From Trametes villosa (Eukaryota > Basidiomycota > Agaricomycetes > Polyporales > Polyporaceae): DNA of 64,000 bases. Position 1 is the first letter of the stretch; every line of letters starts with the position of its first letter. Location of the stretch: NCBI GenBank assembly GCA_002964805.2, contig PUDQ02000001.1, forward strand, positions 8,456,001 through 8,520,000. Reading direction: 5' to 3'. Shown piece after piece: positions 22,668 to 33,002 of the stretch. The position numbers were made by a program, and so were the translations under genes. Below the pieces are notes generated by a model, which was not told where the DNA came from, ran no database searches, and saw only the letters and a list, made by a program, of their open reading frames with translations.

Positions 22668-23877
22668 GGCGGACGGCGGGCTGAAGGTGAAGGCGGGCTT
22701 GAGGAGAAGGAGGGGAGAGAAAAGCTCAGGGGCTTGAGGGGGAGGGCCGGAAGAGGACAGGCCTGAACAATAGGCGGGGCGGGGTCGGCGCCATGTTATA
22801 ATGAGGAGGGCGCCTTGGAAACGAGCCGAGAGAAATGGTTGCCATGAGTTGAGGAGATTGGGAGATCGCATGCGCATCGCCCGCGCCCACAACAGCACTC
22901 TCACCGCCCCCTGCACGCCTCGCCACGCTCGACAGCGCGCTCCCACCACCGTCCCCCAGCCTGCAACAATCTGTCCTATGTCGTCCGCGCCCGACATATC
23001 AGCCAATCGCCCCGCCCGCCCGCACACACGCCAGCCCCGCGGTACGCCTCCTGCCAGGCCCTTCCACCAGCTGCTCCTGTATCCACACAACCTGTAGTCA
23101 CACTGAGACCGCGCGCGTTCTGATGGCGACCGTCGTATTCTCGTCGCCCACCACACAAGGGCGGTACGGCAACGACGGAATTGCGGCCCGCAGCAGACTG
23201 AGATCTCTCTGTCACTCTGCGCCGGGCGCCTCGCCCTCGCCCCGCCACAGACGCGTCCGCTCTCCCTCGCCGGCCTCGATGGCCAGAGTTCGCCCGCCCC
23301 ACCACTTCGCAGTCTGTTCCAAGTCAGCCTCCTGCCCGACCAACAGCGCCGCCCCGCGCTCGCCTGATGTCCGAGCCACCGTGCAGATAGAGTTGATAGA
23401 GTTGCGAAGTGCCACGATAGATCGATGCGTCCGATGATATGCGCTTGTTGAGCATGTCCGCATCCAGCGGGGCCGGGCCCGGCGTCGCGTCGCTTCGCTA
23501 GCAACACGGACTCCTGCGTCGCCGTACAATGACAGCGCGTTAATCCGCAGCGTCCTGCGCAGCGATATTCAGGCCCCCTGAGCGCGTTGGGGATGACAAA
23601 GCCCGCAGCCAAAGTCGGCGGTGTACAAACATAGGCCACGACGCGTCTCGCTCGTCAGAATCGTCGCCATACAGCCCCTGGGGCCTGGCACAATTGCAGG
23701 CAGGCACGCCGTCGTCGACATCAGGAAACCGAGCAGGTGGGAAGACCGAAGAGCGCGCACCGCGGTGGCAACTGCCACAGCTGGGCCGGGCGTCTAGCGC
23801 TGCCGCTGCGCGACAGCCGAGTTTGGTCGTGCATGTGCGACCAAACAAGCTTACACAACCGTCTTCCTGCTACCACC
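22668..23877. other. Divergent intergenic region, orphan (-) and RPB12 (+)
   Basis: This 1.2 kb region provides the upstream DNA of both genes. Long minus-strand open frames run through it (to 23,639), but their content is compositionally biased and lacks splice structure or family motifs. Confidence 0.5.
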
Positions 23878-24209
23878 ATGAATTCGCAGCCGGGCCAGAA
23901 CTACGGCAGCAACTCGGGCTTCCAGAACCAGGTGCAGCCCCGCCAGGACATGGAGTACCTCTGCGCTGGTGAGTACCCTCTGCGTGTGCGCCGCGCGGGG
24001 GCCCGTGGCTGACCTGTGTGCTGGAGACTGCGGCGCGAAAAACGAGATCCGGTCCCGTGAGCCCATCCGCTGCAGGGAGTGCGGCCATCGTATCATGTAC
24101 AAGAAGAGGACGAACAGAAGTGCGTTTCCGCTCCTTCCTTTATACTCTTGGCATCTATCTGTGCGAGACTCACCGGGTGCCTGTAGTGGTCCAGTTCGAG
24201 GCGCGGTGA
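23878..24209 (+). CDS. RPB12: RNA polymerase I/II/III common subunit Rpb12 (RPABC4)
   Basis: Three exons, 23878-23968, 24027-24119 and 24187-24209, give 68 residues. The C-terminal 44 residues are the near-invariant Rpb12 core. The zinc ligands are visible in [12 protein letters not shown] and [18 protein letters not shown], and the protein ends MVQFEAR. The N-terminal 24 residues are a Gln/Asn/Gly-rich extension typical of fungal homologues. The subunit is shared by all three nuclear RNA polymerases and stabilises the assembly platform. Intron 1 must end at GAG (24,024-24,026), because only this join rebuilds the first zinc knuckle. The start context CCACCATGA is strong. Confidence 0.97.
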
Positions 24210-24690
24210 TCGCCGCCAATTCAGGCTTTCCTTCCCTTTCCGTCCTCCTTGGGTATAGATGTCGACTTCTACTCCACCCCGGATACATCATCCTACGCCT
24301 CCGCGACGCACTCCTTTGCTCCGCCGGGCACCAGCTCGCGTCGGAGGGCACGCAGCACGGGGGAGGTCACCGGTCCCGCCGCAAAACCACGGTGCCGTCC
24401 CGCCGTGCATACCCTCCGCATGTATACTACCGTGACGATGTCATAATGTGCATTAGGTTCGGTCATGTGTACGCTACGTCCGACAAGCTACGATGAAAGC
24501 GGTAAAGCATGCAAAGAAACAGAAAGAAAGCAGCGGGCCCGCGTCACTCAGCCTCCAGTCCGTCGGGCCCCACGCGTGCCGATTCGTCTTCTTCTTCCCC
24601 TCCCCTCGTTCTCCTTCTTCTCCGCTTCTCCGTTTGGGCTCTTCCTCCGCTTCCCCTCTTCCGCCGATGAGTAGGTCGATCTCGAGCGTC
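24210..24690. other. Convergent intergenic region
   Basis: This region holds the 3' flanks of RPB12 (+) and the DUF6593 gene (-), including a CT-rich tract at about 24,575-24,660 on the plus strand. No gene was seen. Confidence 0.5.
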
Positions 24691-25630
24691 CTACCAGATA
24701 TTCAGCCGCTTGAACCACAGATTCAGCACGCAGGTCACGACGACGCGGTCCAGGAAGCCCTCGGCGCGCTCCGCGACGCGCAGGACCAGCGTCTCCTGCG
24801 TCCACATCGCGATCGTCTTCCCGCGATTCGTCAGATTATCGCTCACGCACTAGAAGGCGGCCGCACGGCGTTCGGGTGCGGAGAGCAGCGCCAGGTCAGG
24901 CAGGTGCGCCGAGAGGGGCTTAGCGCGACGCACAATCAAATCCGCGCCGTTCTCCGCGATCTTCCACTTGTATTCGGAGTTGTTCACCTTGAAGCGTCGG
25001 GATCTGCCGCGAGAGAAAAAAGGAAGGACGGAGACGGAAGGAGGGGAGGGGAAGAAGGGGGGAAAGGAAGGAGAAAAGGGAAAGGGAAAGGGAAAGGGAA
25101 AGGAAAAGGAAAGGGACGTCAGAGCCTGAAGCCTGTGAGGCTAACGCCGCAGGCCGATCACCCGCTCGCTCACTTGCTCGTCGGTTTCTTAGGCTTGCGC
25201 AGCTCCCGGATCGATATCTGGAGACAGAGGCGGCCGCCGCCCGAGGTCAGTGCCGCTCCTCCGCGGGTGGGGACATAGGACGGATATTACCCGCTCGACG
25301 CCGAAGTAGACCGCGCCGCTCGTGTTGGACGACCACTCGATCTGCCCGGCGTTCTCCCACAGCTGCGTCTCCATGTTCTTCCGCTGGAAAGAGGTGACCC
25401 CGGAGGTGACGCCGGTATTTGGATGGTGGAACTGCCGCGGACGGACGGACAGACGGTCAGCCGGGCGTACCACCGCGGTGAGCAGCGACGATGGTGAGCA
25501 GACGCACCTTGTACAATTCGATGGGGCTGTCCGAGCCCTCGATGGTCTGGTGAATATTCACGGTGCGGAAGTCCGCGTTCGCGCTGCTCGCGGGGTACAC
25601 GAAGCGGAGGACGAGATCGGTGGCGGCCAT
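24691..25630 (-). CDS. DUF6593-family protein (second copy)
   Basis: Five exons, 25508-25630, 25291-25383, 25174-25217, 24934-25003 and 24691-24849, give 162 residues. It begins MAATDLVLRFVYPASSANAD. The middle reads NAGQIEWSSNTSGAVYFG and ISIRELRKPKKPTSK. The family core RRFKVNNSEYKWKIAENG and the C-terminal FLDRVVVTCVLNLWFKR follow. The layout (N-terminal beta-strands, an RxFxxxxxEYKWK core, a VVVT strand near the end) matches the DUF6593 pattern also seen at 11807-12750, although the two share little direct identity. The function is unknown. Intron 3 (25004-25173) contains a long purine/pyrimidine repeat. All junctions keep frame. Confidence 0.82.
25011..25116. repeat. Purine-rich tract with (GGGAAA)n core inside an intron
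   Basis: About 105 nt are almost purely purine on the plus strand (pyrimidine in the transcript of the minus-strand gene), with a core of about four perfect gggaaa units near 25,078-25,102. It sits inside intron 3 of the DUF6593 gene. Confidence 0.85.
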
Positions 25631-27234
25631 GGTCGTGCACCGGAGCAATGGCGACGGTGGCGGGCGCGGTCGCTCGGTGGCGGGTGGCGCAGGGGCGCAG
25701 GGGCAGACAGATAGAGGCGGGAGGGAAAACACACGGGTGGTGTGGCGCCCCTCCCGGAGGACCTGCGCTGCTTTATGCCGTCGGAGCAGGCCACGACCCG
25801 TCCGTGGCCCGTGGTCCTGATTCCTGGGTGCCAGAGGCTGGCACCTTCGCGCTGCAATATCCGGGCGCCGGGCGCAAGGGGGGCAGGCGGTGATCTCGCT
25901 CGATCTGATTAGCATCAGCGAGCTTAACTCGCGTGAGTGCCCGGTCAGCGTCCCGGAACGAGATTAGCTGTCCAAGGAGGAAGGCCGGAACGGGAATGGG
26001 ATGGATGGATGGGGGGAGGGCGGACTCCGGAGGGGGGACTGGGCTGGCCACTGGTGCACCGCAGAAGCACCTCGGGCCCCGAGTTTCGGGTGCGTGTGAC
26101 GTAGCGCGCTCGCTGTGAACACTTCGAAATTCGCGTGTTTGGAGTGCGCGGACATGGGTCCAGGGCAGGCGCGTGGGCACGCTGCAGCCGGAGCGCAGGG
26201 CGAAGCACCGTGCGCCGGGCGAACGGACTGGCTCGTCGTCGCTCCTCGGAGTCGGAGGCGGATGCCGCTGGTCCGAGACCGAGGAGAGAGCGGGCGTTGC
26301 GCGATCGCGCGCACGGCGTGGAGAAACTGTATGAGAGATGGCCATGATGAGCGATGGGCAGCGCGGAGGATAGCTGTGGGCGAGTCGTGACGCGCCTTAT
26401 CGATGTGGTACTACCGGGGGCGAGCCACTGACGGAGTGCTGTATTATCGCGCGCGGCCGGCCACCCACGACGTGCCGCTGCAGCAGAACCAAAACGGCAG
26501 GAGTGCGAGAGTGAAATCGAGGGCGTGCGAGGCCCTCCCACTGCCATCGGCACGACAGATGGGCGAGCGGCGGGACGGGCGAGGCGGCGGAAGAGAGTGG
26601 GCGGAGGAGAGATGAGATCCGCATGTTCTAATTCGGCGTCTTCGCCTTCCGGAACGCCGGGGTGGCCCATCCACGACGCTGGAAATGTGCAAGGCTAGGT
26701 CAAATAGAGTATCTGCCTCCCAGGCCGCGGCGGAGTGTATTGCGGCACCAGTACGTAGATGAGACGTCGAAGGGCAGAAGGGCCAGCTTCGCGCACTGGG
26801 GCTATACCCTAGCGTCTTCTATCAGACTGTGGTCAGAAATTCGGAGCACATTGTCGTCTGGGCTCCGTGCCGTTATTGTTGACAGAGCCATATTCGACTG
26901 AAGAGGGTTCGAATGACAAGCAAGGTTTGCTCGATTGTGTCGAGAGAAACGATGCATAAAACGAGGCCGAAGAGCCCTGGCGCCCATTGTAAACTGGCCG
27001 GCAACCTTTCGTTAGCCAAGAACAGAGAAGTGCCGTCTGTGTACACATGCCGTCACGAGCCGAAAAGTCTGTGTACTTCGCGGCATAGCGGCATAGCTTC
27101 TTAGTGAACATGCAGGGTCCTGAGGGAACGTCGGGAATAGGGTCCGCGCCGTGCCGTTGCAGCTGCAGAGCACTTTCCCCGTGAACGCTATAATAAGAAA
27201 TATTCATCGGGTGCAGAATGATATGAGCACGGGG

Positions 27235-27385
27235 TGGGCGTCGCTTGGAGAAATACGGACGGCTAGCCGTTTCACGCTGCCAGGAGGCAGCGCGGAAGGT
27301 ACACGAGACGTGTAACAAGCTCATACAGCAGGTCGAGATCAGACAGGGCGAGTCGAGAGGGGGAGAGGATTCCCCAGAGCGGGTC
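27235..27385. repeat. Diverged direct duplication, copy A
   Basis: Shares cgtcgcttggagaaat, gctagccg, tgtaacaagctca and a following purine-rich block, in the same order and spacing, with copy B about 620 bp downstream. On the minus strand both copies keep an open frame with the shared pattern ELVT-L--LP. Confidence 0.7.
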
Positions 27386-27856
27386 TCGGGCGTGGTGTGT
27401 TAGAGGCCACTTCACGCCGGGAATAAATGTGATATGGTGCAACTTACCCGGGCTATGACCAACACATGGCATATACCGAGTGAATCTACCGTAACGGCTG
27501 TGGCAAACCTCCACGACGCTGCTCGGTCGCCGACATCTGAAGGGCCGAAGAAGTAATGAGCGCTGGAGAACCTGGAGGTAATCAGAACTAAATCTCACCT
27601 CCGTTGCTAACGACTGTGCGATTCACGTACTTATTGGATATTGGGCGAGACGGCGGATCCAGTTAATTGGGAGGCCTTCCGATAGTTACATACCAGTATC
27701 GTATAATCCTGGTGCAGCAGACCAAGAAATCCGGCGTTTTGCGCTTGCCCTGACCCTCGCTTCGGTGCGCCAATTTTATGGATATGGTCTCCGACGCCCG
27801 TGCCAGCGTCCGGCCTGATTTGGGCCGCCTTGTGCGGAGCGACATGACGGCGGTAT

Positions 27857-28005
27857 TGACGTCGCTTGGAGAAATTCGTGTAGCTAGCCGACGCCATGCC
27901 GGAACGCAGAAGTACGCAGTGTGTGCGGGAGCTGTGCGAGTTGTGTAACAAGCTCACGAGGCAAGTCGCGATCGGACAGGACTCGTCGAGAGGAGCATAC
28001 GGACT
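27857..28005. repeat. Diverged direct duplication, copy B
   Basis: Second copy of the segment at 27,235-27,385. It contains cgtcgcttggagaaat and tgtaacaagctca, and the minus-strand frame reads LPRELVTQLAQLPHTL, against LLYELVTRLVYLPRCL in copy A. Confidence 0.7.
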
Positions 28006-28701
28006 CCCAGAACCGGCCTAGGACGCTGCATGCCAGAAAAATGAGGGCGTTCAGAAGCTGTTGGGCGGAGGAGATACAGTGGCCGAAATGAGCGGAACGT
28101 ACCAAGCGACAGCGCGTTGCGCTCGCCGACGTAATGGGCCCCGGCGGTGCGCTGTAATCTGCGAGGTCCGCCGCTATACACTCGGGCGCAGGGCCCACCG
28201 GAATCTGGGCATTTACTGGCCTGCTGCGGCTGGAGGAAGAAGGCGGGCTGATTGCGCGGCTTCGTGGCCGGAACTGGCGGCTTCTGCGTGATGATAGCGA
28301 GAGCGTGATGATGTAAGAGGCGACGCGCGAGAGCAGCTGGGAAGGGCGTGCGCCATGGGAGCACCCACAGTTCCCCGGCTACGGCGGCCTGGCTGGCGGA
28401 TGCTGTGGGCGCGGTGGTGGTCGACGAGGAAGAGGCTCGGGCTGGGAGGCGGAGAACAGCGGGCGCTCCATGAAACTCGGGCTGGGAGCGGGCGCCTGTG
28501 CATTGACTGTCGGCCGGGCGGGCCACGTGCGGCGCGGTGACGATCGGCAGGGGCGTCCGCCGAGACCGTTCGCGTCGGCGCTGGTGTTAGAAAGCCAACA
28601 GCCTTCGCGTCCTGCTCTCCTCGCCCCTCGTCTTCTCCGTCCACCGCCCGCAACTGACACCGCTGCCCCACACCACCCCCGCGCTCGTCCTCATTTCCGC
28701 C

Positions 28702-30726
28702 ATGCCAGACGACAGAGACCGCAGCGTGTCCCGTGACGAGGTGTGTGGGACACCCCAGCTTAGTGTGTGCGCGTGTGTAGGCTGAAGGGTCTTTCCGGCT
28801 GCCCCCAGAGCTCCGAGCCTCCCTCCCCTGCTGAGACAAATAACGACGCCGGTGGCGCGCAGTCTCCCGCTGTCGGAAAGCCGGGACGGAAGAAAAACCC
28901 AAAGTGCGATCTCAGTCCTCTCAGCGTGATGACGCTCTCACCCCGGCTGGGCCCCTTAGCTCGCAGGCCGCCAGGAGGGATCAAAACAGAATTGCCCAAA
29001 GAGAGTTCCGCCTTCGTAAACAACAACGCGTGAGTGCACCCGCCATGCCCTCCTGGGCCTCACCCCGCACCATGTGGCGTGCAGTGCTGATCGTGTGTCC
29101 CAGATACGCGATCTCGAAGCCAGCGTCGAGATTCTATCTGGCGGCAAGGATGAGGCCCTCTCCCAGCTCAGGAAGGTCCTAAAAGGTATGAACTCGGTGT
29201 ACACTCCCGAGGTCGCCATTGGCATTAATGGTCTTCACCCGAGACCTTATGCATGAGAACCAGGTGCTGCGCGGCCTGCTCAAGAGCCTCGGGGGCTTCA
29301 TTGGCGACGGTGCAGGCGGCATCCTCACCAAACTCGGCTGGGACATGAACGACTTCAACGAGATGGTGAACAAAGCGGAGACCGACACCGCCTGGGAGAG
29401 CTACCAGCGCCATAAACGCGACAAGTCTGAGGCTGGTCCTTCCGGTTCTGCCCCGTCCTCGAAACGGCCAGCGGAGGACTCCGATCCTTACGGCTTGCGA
29501 CCTAAACGCGCACGCGCTGCGGAGACCAATGGCGAGTCTTCGCGCGCTAGCGACAATTTCCCTTTGCTCGTGCCACTGAACCCCGCTGTGTCGTCCATGG
29601 GCTCCAACGGTCTTTATCCTCCAAGTCGACCGCACGACGCGAGTCTACTCTCCGAATACTCCCGGCCACCCGCGTCCGCGTCACCGATGTTCGTGCCCCC
29701 ACCATCGTCACCACCGGTGAACCAACACGGGCAGTACCCCTCCCCGGCAAGCAACATGTCCATGTCCTTCCAGTCGCCCTACCTGCCCGGCATGCCATCT
29801 GACCCCATGTCATCCATGGCGATGCCAAATAACAATCTGAGCTCCATGGCCGGGCCGTCAAGAGGGGGCTCCGGGTCCCAGCAGGCGTCGCAAACGTCAC
29901 CACAGCAACAGCCCGCAGCTGAGGACGAGGGCGAGCCAAAGAAGAGCGATGCGTACAAGCTCATACAGTGCGTGCTCTCCTCTGAGACGCTCACGCTCAG
30001 CGCGACGACGGTCGCTAACGCGTGTTCTGACTGCCGCATATAGCTACCACCTCGACAACTATAAACGGAACAACAACTATTGCCTCCCATCCTCGCTGCG
30101 CCCAACGCTCGTGCAGAGGTGTGTAATACCGAACCTTAAATCTTTCCTCCCCGCTGGTGTCTGAAGCTTACCGCGCGTGTGTAAATTTTGTGTCTTCCAG
30201 GACGATCCCACATGGTCAGTGCCGCGCCAGAAGCCTATCGTGCCGCTGCTTAACTGACGCCCCGCGCTTCCGCGCTTCCCAGAGAGCGTGATCGACGGCG
30301 TGCTGCATCCCGAGCTTCGCGATCGCATGATCCTCCTCAGAGGTGGGTTCCCCTCCCTGCGTCGTCGCAGCACTAGTGCCGCCGGGCGCTCGAGATGTGC
30401 CTGTGCTCATGTTCGCTTCCCTTTGCTTGCACAGACCGGTTCAATATCGTGGACTGTTTGCATGACTACCGGTACGCGGTGACGATACACGGCGACGACG
30501 TGCTCGCGCACAACAACTGGGAGATCGCGGAGTCGTGGCTGCAACGATACAAGTGCGTATGCTCCCCTACCCTCGTATTCCGGTTTGCTCACCGAGTATG
30601 TCGTGGTTCTGCAGATTCCTGGTGGACCCGACGACGCTGAACATCACCAACCGGTGGCGGAGAGAGCGCGGCGAGGCGGAGCTGCACGGCAGCGAGTACT
30701 CGTCCGAGCAGCCGATACAGGTGTAG
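28702..30726 (+). CDS. bZIP transcription factor (Yap/Pap1-like basic region) with DUF3425 C terminus
   Basis: Ten exons: 28702-28740, 28809-28903, 28960-29029, 29104-29185, 29244-29967, 30044-30118, 30201-30214, 30283-30342, 30435-30552 and 30615-30726, giving 462 residues. The basic region RRDQNRIAQREFRLRKQQR (about residues 50-68) has the NxxAQxxFR signature of fungal AP-1/Yap factors. A zipper follows: IRDLEASVEILSGGKDEALS, then the heptad continuing through LMHENQVLRGLLKSLG. Residues 125-330 are a Ser/Pro/Met-rich probable activation region. The C terminus is a DUF3425 domain: PHESVIDGVLHPELRDRMIL, NIVDCLHDYRYAVTIHGDDV, NWEIAESWLQRYKFLVDPTT. Exon 7 is 14 nt, and exon 5 uses a GAG acceptor. 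The target genes cannot be told from sequence. Confidence 0.92.
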
Positions 30727-31411
30727 CGCGGCGAGGCGCGCGATCTACGTACTGACACGCATACAGCCGTCTCACGGCGGCTTCTATAGACCCTGACGAA
30801 CAGTTCATGCTCATGCCTACCAGTAGGGAAGATGTTGTATTTTGTAGATACTACCTAGTACCCCGTGCCGCGACGATAGTCGTACAGCTCCGACCCATCC
30901 ATGTTTCCATTTGGCGTCCTACATACCGGTCCTCTCCCTTGGGTTTACACGGGATATAGTAGAGTTCTGTGCGGGAGCCGGTGTGATTGGAAGGTTCACG
31001 GTAATCCGGCATCCGACAGGCAAGCTGCAAGACGAGCCAACTTGTTACTGTCAGGACGCTGAAGCAAAGCTTCACTAAAGCAGCTACTGCGGGACCGATA
31101 TTCGAAAGTCGATTACAGCTGCACTCTAGAAGCCTTGTAAATCCGGATGTAAGAGTTTTGCGATGCGTCATGAGAACGCGGGTTTCAAGTTGGCACAGGT
31201 GCGATAGGGCGTTGCGTTTGGGTAGCTAACGGTGTAGCATATGCTTCATGAGCGATCGCTGGTTTTGCGCATCCAGAGAAAGGCACATTAACTCTGAGGA
31301 GAGGAAATAGCACAGGTGTACAGAGTCTACCATCTACGTGAGAAAAGGAGATGCACGACCATAGCAGCGGTACTCACAGAGTATATAGATGCTGGGAAGG
31401 TCAGACGCAGT
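30727..31411. other. Convergent intergenic region
   Basis: This region lies between the stops of the bZIP gene (+) and uS14m (-), with moderately AT-rich DNA. I see no gene, and short frames in it have no recognisable content. Confidence 0.5.
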
Positions 31412-31780
31412 CTACCAAGAAGCCTTGTGCACCCCAGGCAACTCGTTCGCCAGAGCCTTCAGGCGGAACTGGTACTGCACGAGACGAACCCGACATTAGC
31501 CTCTTCTCCTCTCCTCCGCATGACTAACGTGACGTACCCTTGACAACCCGAATTCGCCAATGACGCCCCGCCCACGGCCAGACTCCGTGCACCGGTTCTT
31601 CACGGTCGTCGGCCGGGTGTAGCGGCCGAAGGTGTTGAGCTGGAGCTGCGCCTGGAAGCGCACCTGCGCGGGGAGCGTCTGGTTGCGCGCGACGTAGAGG
31701 TACGCGCGGCGGATGATCTCGTTCGCGTTCACGCCGTGGCGCGCCTTCAAATCGCGCAGCACGCGGGCGTTCGGCGGCAT
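31412..31780 (-). CDS. MRP2: Mitochondrial small-subunit ribosomal protein uS14m
   Basis: Two exons, 31538-31780 and 31412-31474, give 101 residues. The protein starts MPPNARVLRDLKARHGVNAN. The uS14 signature is complete: PTTVKNRCTESGRGRGVIGE, FGLSRYQFRLKALANELPGV and the C-terminal HKASW. The single Cys of this region and the absence of a CxxC pair indicate the zinc-free mitochondrial type. It binds the 3' domain of mitochondrial small-subunit rRNA near the decoding head. The ATG at 31,780 is chosen as the first in-frame start; a short 5' extension through an upstream exon is possible but not needed for the fold. Confidence 0.95.
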
Positions 31781-32217
31781 CCTGTTCGTCTGAAGTGGGG
31801 GGAAGCGGAGGGAGAGGGTCTAGGAGGTGCGACGACCGAGGTGGCGGAAGGAGTGCAGGACGATGCAGAAGCGCTCGGGATTGAGCGAATGAGCGTCTAT
31901 GTGGTGGGCGTCTGCGAGCGGTGAGCGCGGATTTGCCTGGCCAATCAGAACGCTTCCGATCCAGCTCGAGCTTGGCCTCCTCGACTTCCCGCTCCTTCGA
32001 CCTCAACGTCCATCCTCCTTACCCGTCCCATAAACTCCCCGGGGCGCTGCTGTATCACTCCCTCCGCCGAGGACATGGAACTGTGAACGTACGTATCTCA
32101 CTTACGTTCTATTTTGTCCCACAAGAACTTACGAACTCCTCCGGGGTTATAGCGCACAAAACACCCCACCTACCCGCCCATACGCCCGCACGCACACCAC
32201 ACCGCCGTAGCAGCAGC
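31781..32217. promoter_or_regulatory. Divergent upstream region of uS14m (-) and small membrane protein (+)
   Basis: The two start codons are 437 bp apart. The left half is purine-rich and the right half contains repeated short C-rich blocks. No clear TATA box or gene was seen. Confidence 0.4.
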
Positions 32218-32493
32218 ATGTCCGCCACGCGCGCCCTGTACCTGGGCCCCCGCCAGCGCCGCAAGTTCATCTCCTCGCTCTTCGGCCTCACCGCGCTCGC
32301 CTCCGTCATCACCGTCTCCGCGTCCGCCATCCTGCCCTGCCCCGTGGACCGCAGCCGCTATCTCGACGCCCAGGAGTCCGCTGCCACGCCGAATGGAGGG
32401 AGGAGAGGGGTCGTGGTGGAGAAGAAGCCGAGGAGGTGGATAGAGGAGACGAAACCTGCGCCCCGAGCACCACCGCCGAATGCACAACCATAA
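32218..32493 (+). CDS. Small single-pass membrane protein of unknown function
   Basis: One uninterrupted frame gives 91 residues. It starts MSATRALYLGPRQRRKF, whose basic residues are followed by a single hydrophobic segment, FGLTALASVITVSASAIL (about residues 22-39), and then CPVDRSRYLDA. The tail is basic, with VVVEKKPRRWIEETKP and a Pro-rich end. A short basic N terminus, one membrane helix and a PRRWIEE motif suggest a small mitochondrial or ER membrane protein; I cannot name the family. Codon choice and the conserved-looking motif spacing argue for a real gene, as does its position divergent from uS14m. An upstream exon is possible. Confidence 0.6.
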   Translation: MSATRALYLGPRQRRKFISSLFGLTALASVITVSASAILPCPVDRSRYLDAQESAATPNGGRRGVVVEKKPRRWIEETKPAPRAPPPNAQP

Positions 32494-33002
32494 ATTCGCC
32501 CTTAATGCACACACGACCGAACGAGCCCTACGCGTGCGCGCGCTGCACGACAAATTCGCTGGATCATGGCAGGTCATGCGAAATTTCCCGGTTATGGCGT
32601 TTGGAAGCTCCGTGTCTCCGGGCCTCCGGGCTACCAGTGCGAGTATACAGAACGCCTCGGGATTCACGAGCGAGGGCCCCATCCCGCATCCGCCCGTGGT
32701 CCTCGCGTGCACTTCACAACTCACATTTACCGGCACGTGTGAGGGGTTTGTGCCGAACCTACATTTGCCGGTTGTTAGTCCACATGGGATATACAGGGTG
32801 CTCCGGGCCAGTAGCCATGAACGAAGTTGCGCGTATTTGACCGAGGTAGGACGATCATAGCACGAGCGCGCCGCCAGGAAGCTTCTCAGCAAGCCGCCGG
32901 TACCTCCTATTACAGTCGGGCGAACCTCAACCAGACGGGCCAGCGCTGGGGTGTTCATGTGTTTCTCTAGCTACTGTACACTACCCGGGTATATACAGTA
33001 CA
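32494..33002. other. Convergent intergenic region
   Basis: This region lies between the stop codons of the small membrane protein (+) and the MFS transporter (-). No gene was seen. The plus-strand frame at 32,480-32,860 is unconvincing. Confidence 0.5.

Larger units (their letters stand above)
25631..28701. other. Gene-free stretch of about 3 kb
   Basis: This region holds the DUF6593 promoter at the left and the bZIP promoter and CT-rich leader at the right (28,590-28,700). Between 26,700 and 28,200 the DNA is less GC-rich and contains a duplicated segment, annotated separately. The long minus-strand frame at 25,945-26,670 is Arg/Ser/Pro-biased and shows no family signature. I see no intact gene. 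Confidence 0.5.

Noticed and set aside
22344..23639. 431-residue minus-strand frame
   Set aside because: Only its end (from the ATG at 22,667) belongs to the spliced Ser/Pro-rich gene. The upstream part is intergenic and compositionally biased.
25945..26670. 241-residue minus-strand frame
   Set aside because: It is Arg/Ser/Pro-rich, overlaps two other equally open frames, and has no splice structure or family motif.
26840..26920. tRNA-like T-loop word ggttcgaat
   Set aside because: The flanking bases do not form T, anticodon or acceptor stems, so it is not a tRNA gene. A similar word near 41,941 fails in the same way.
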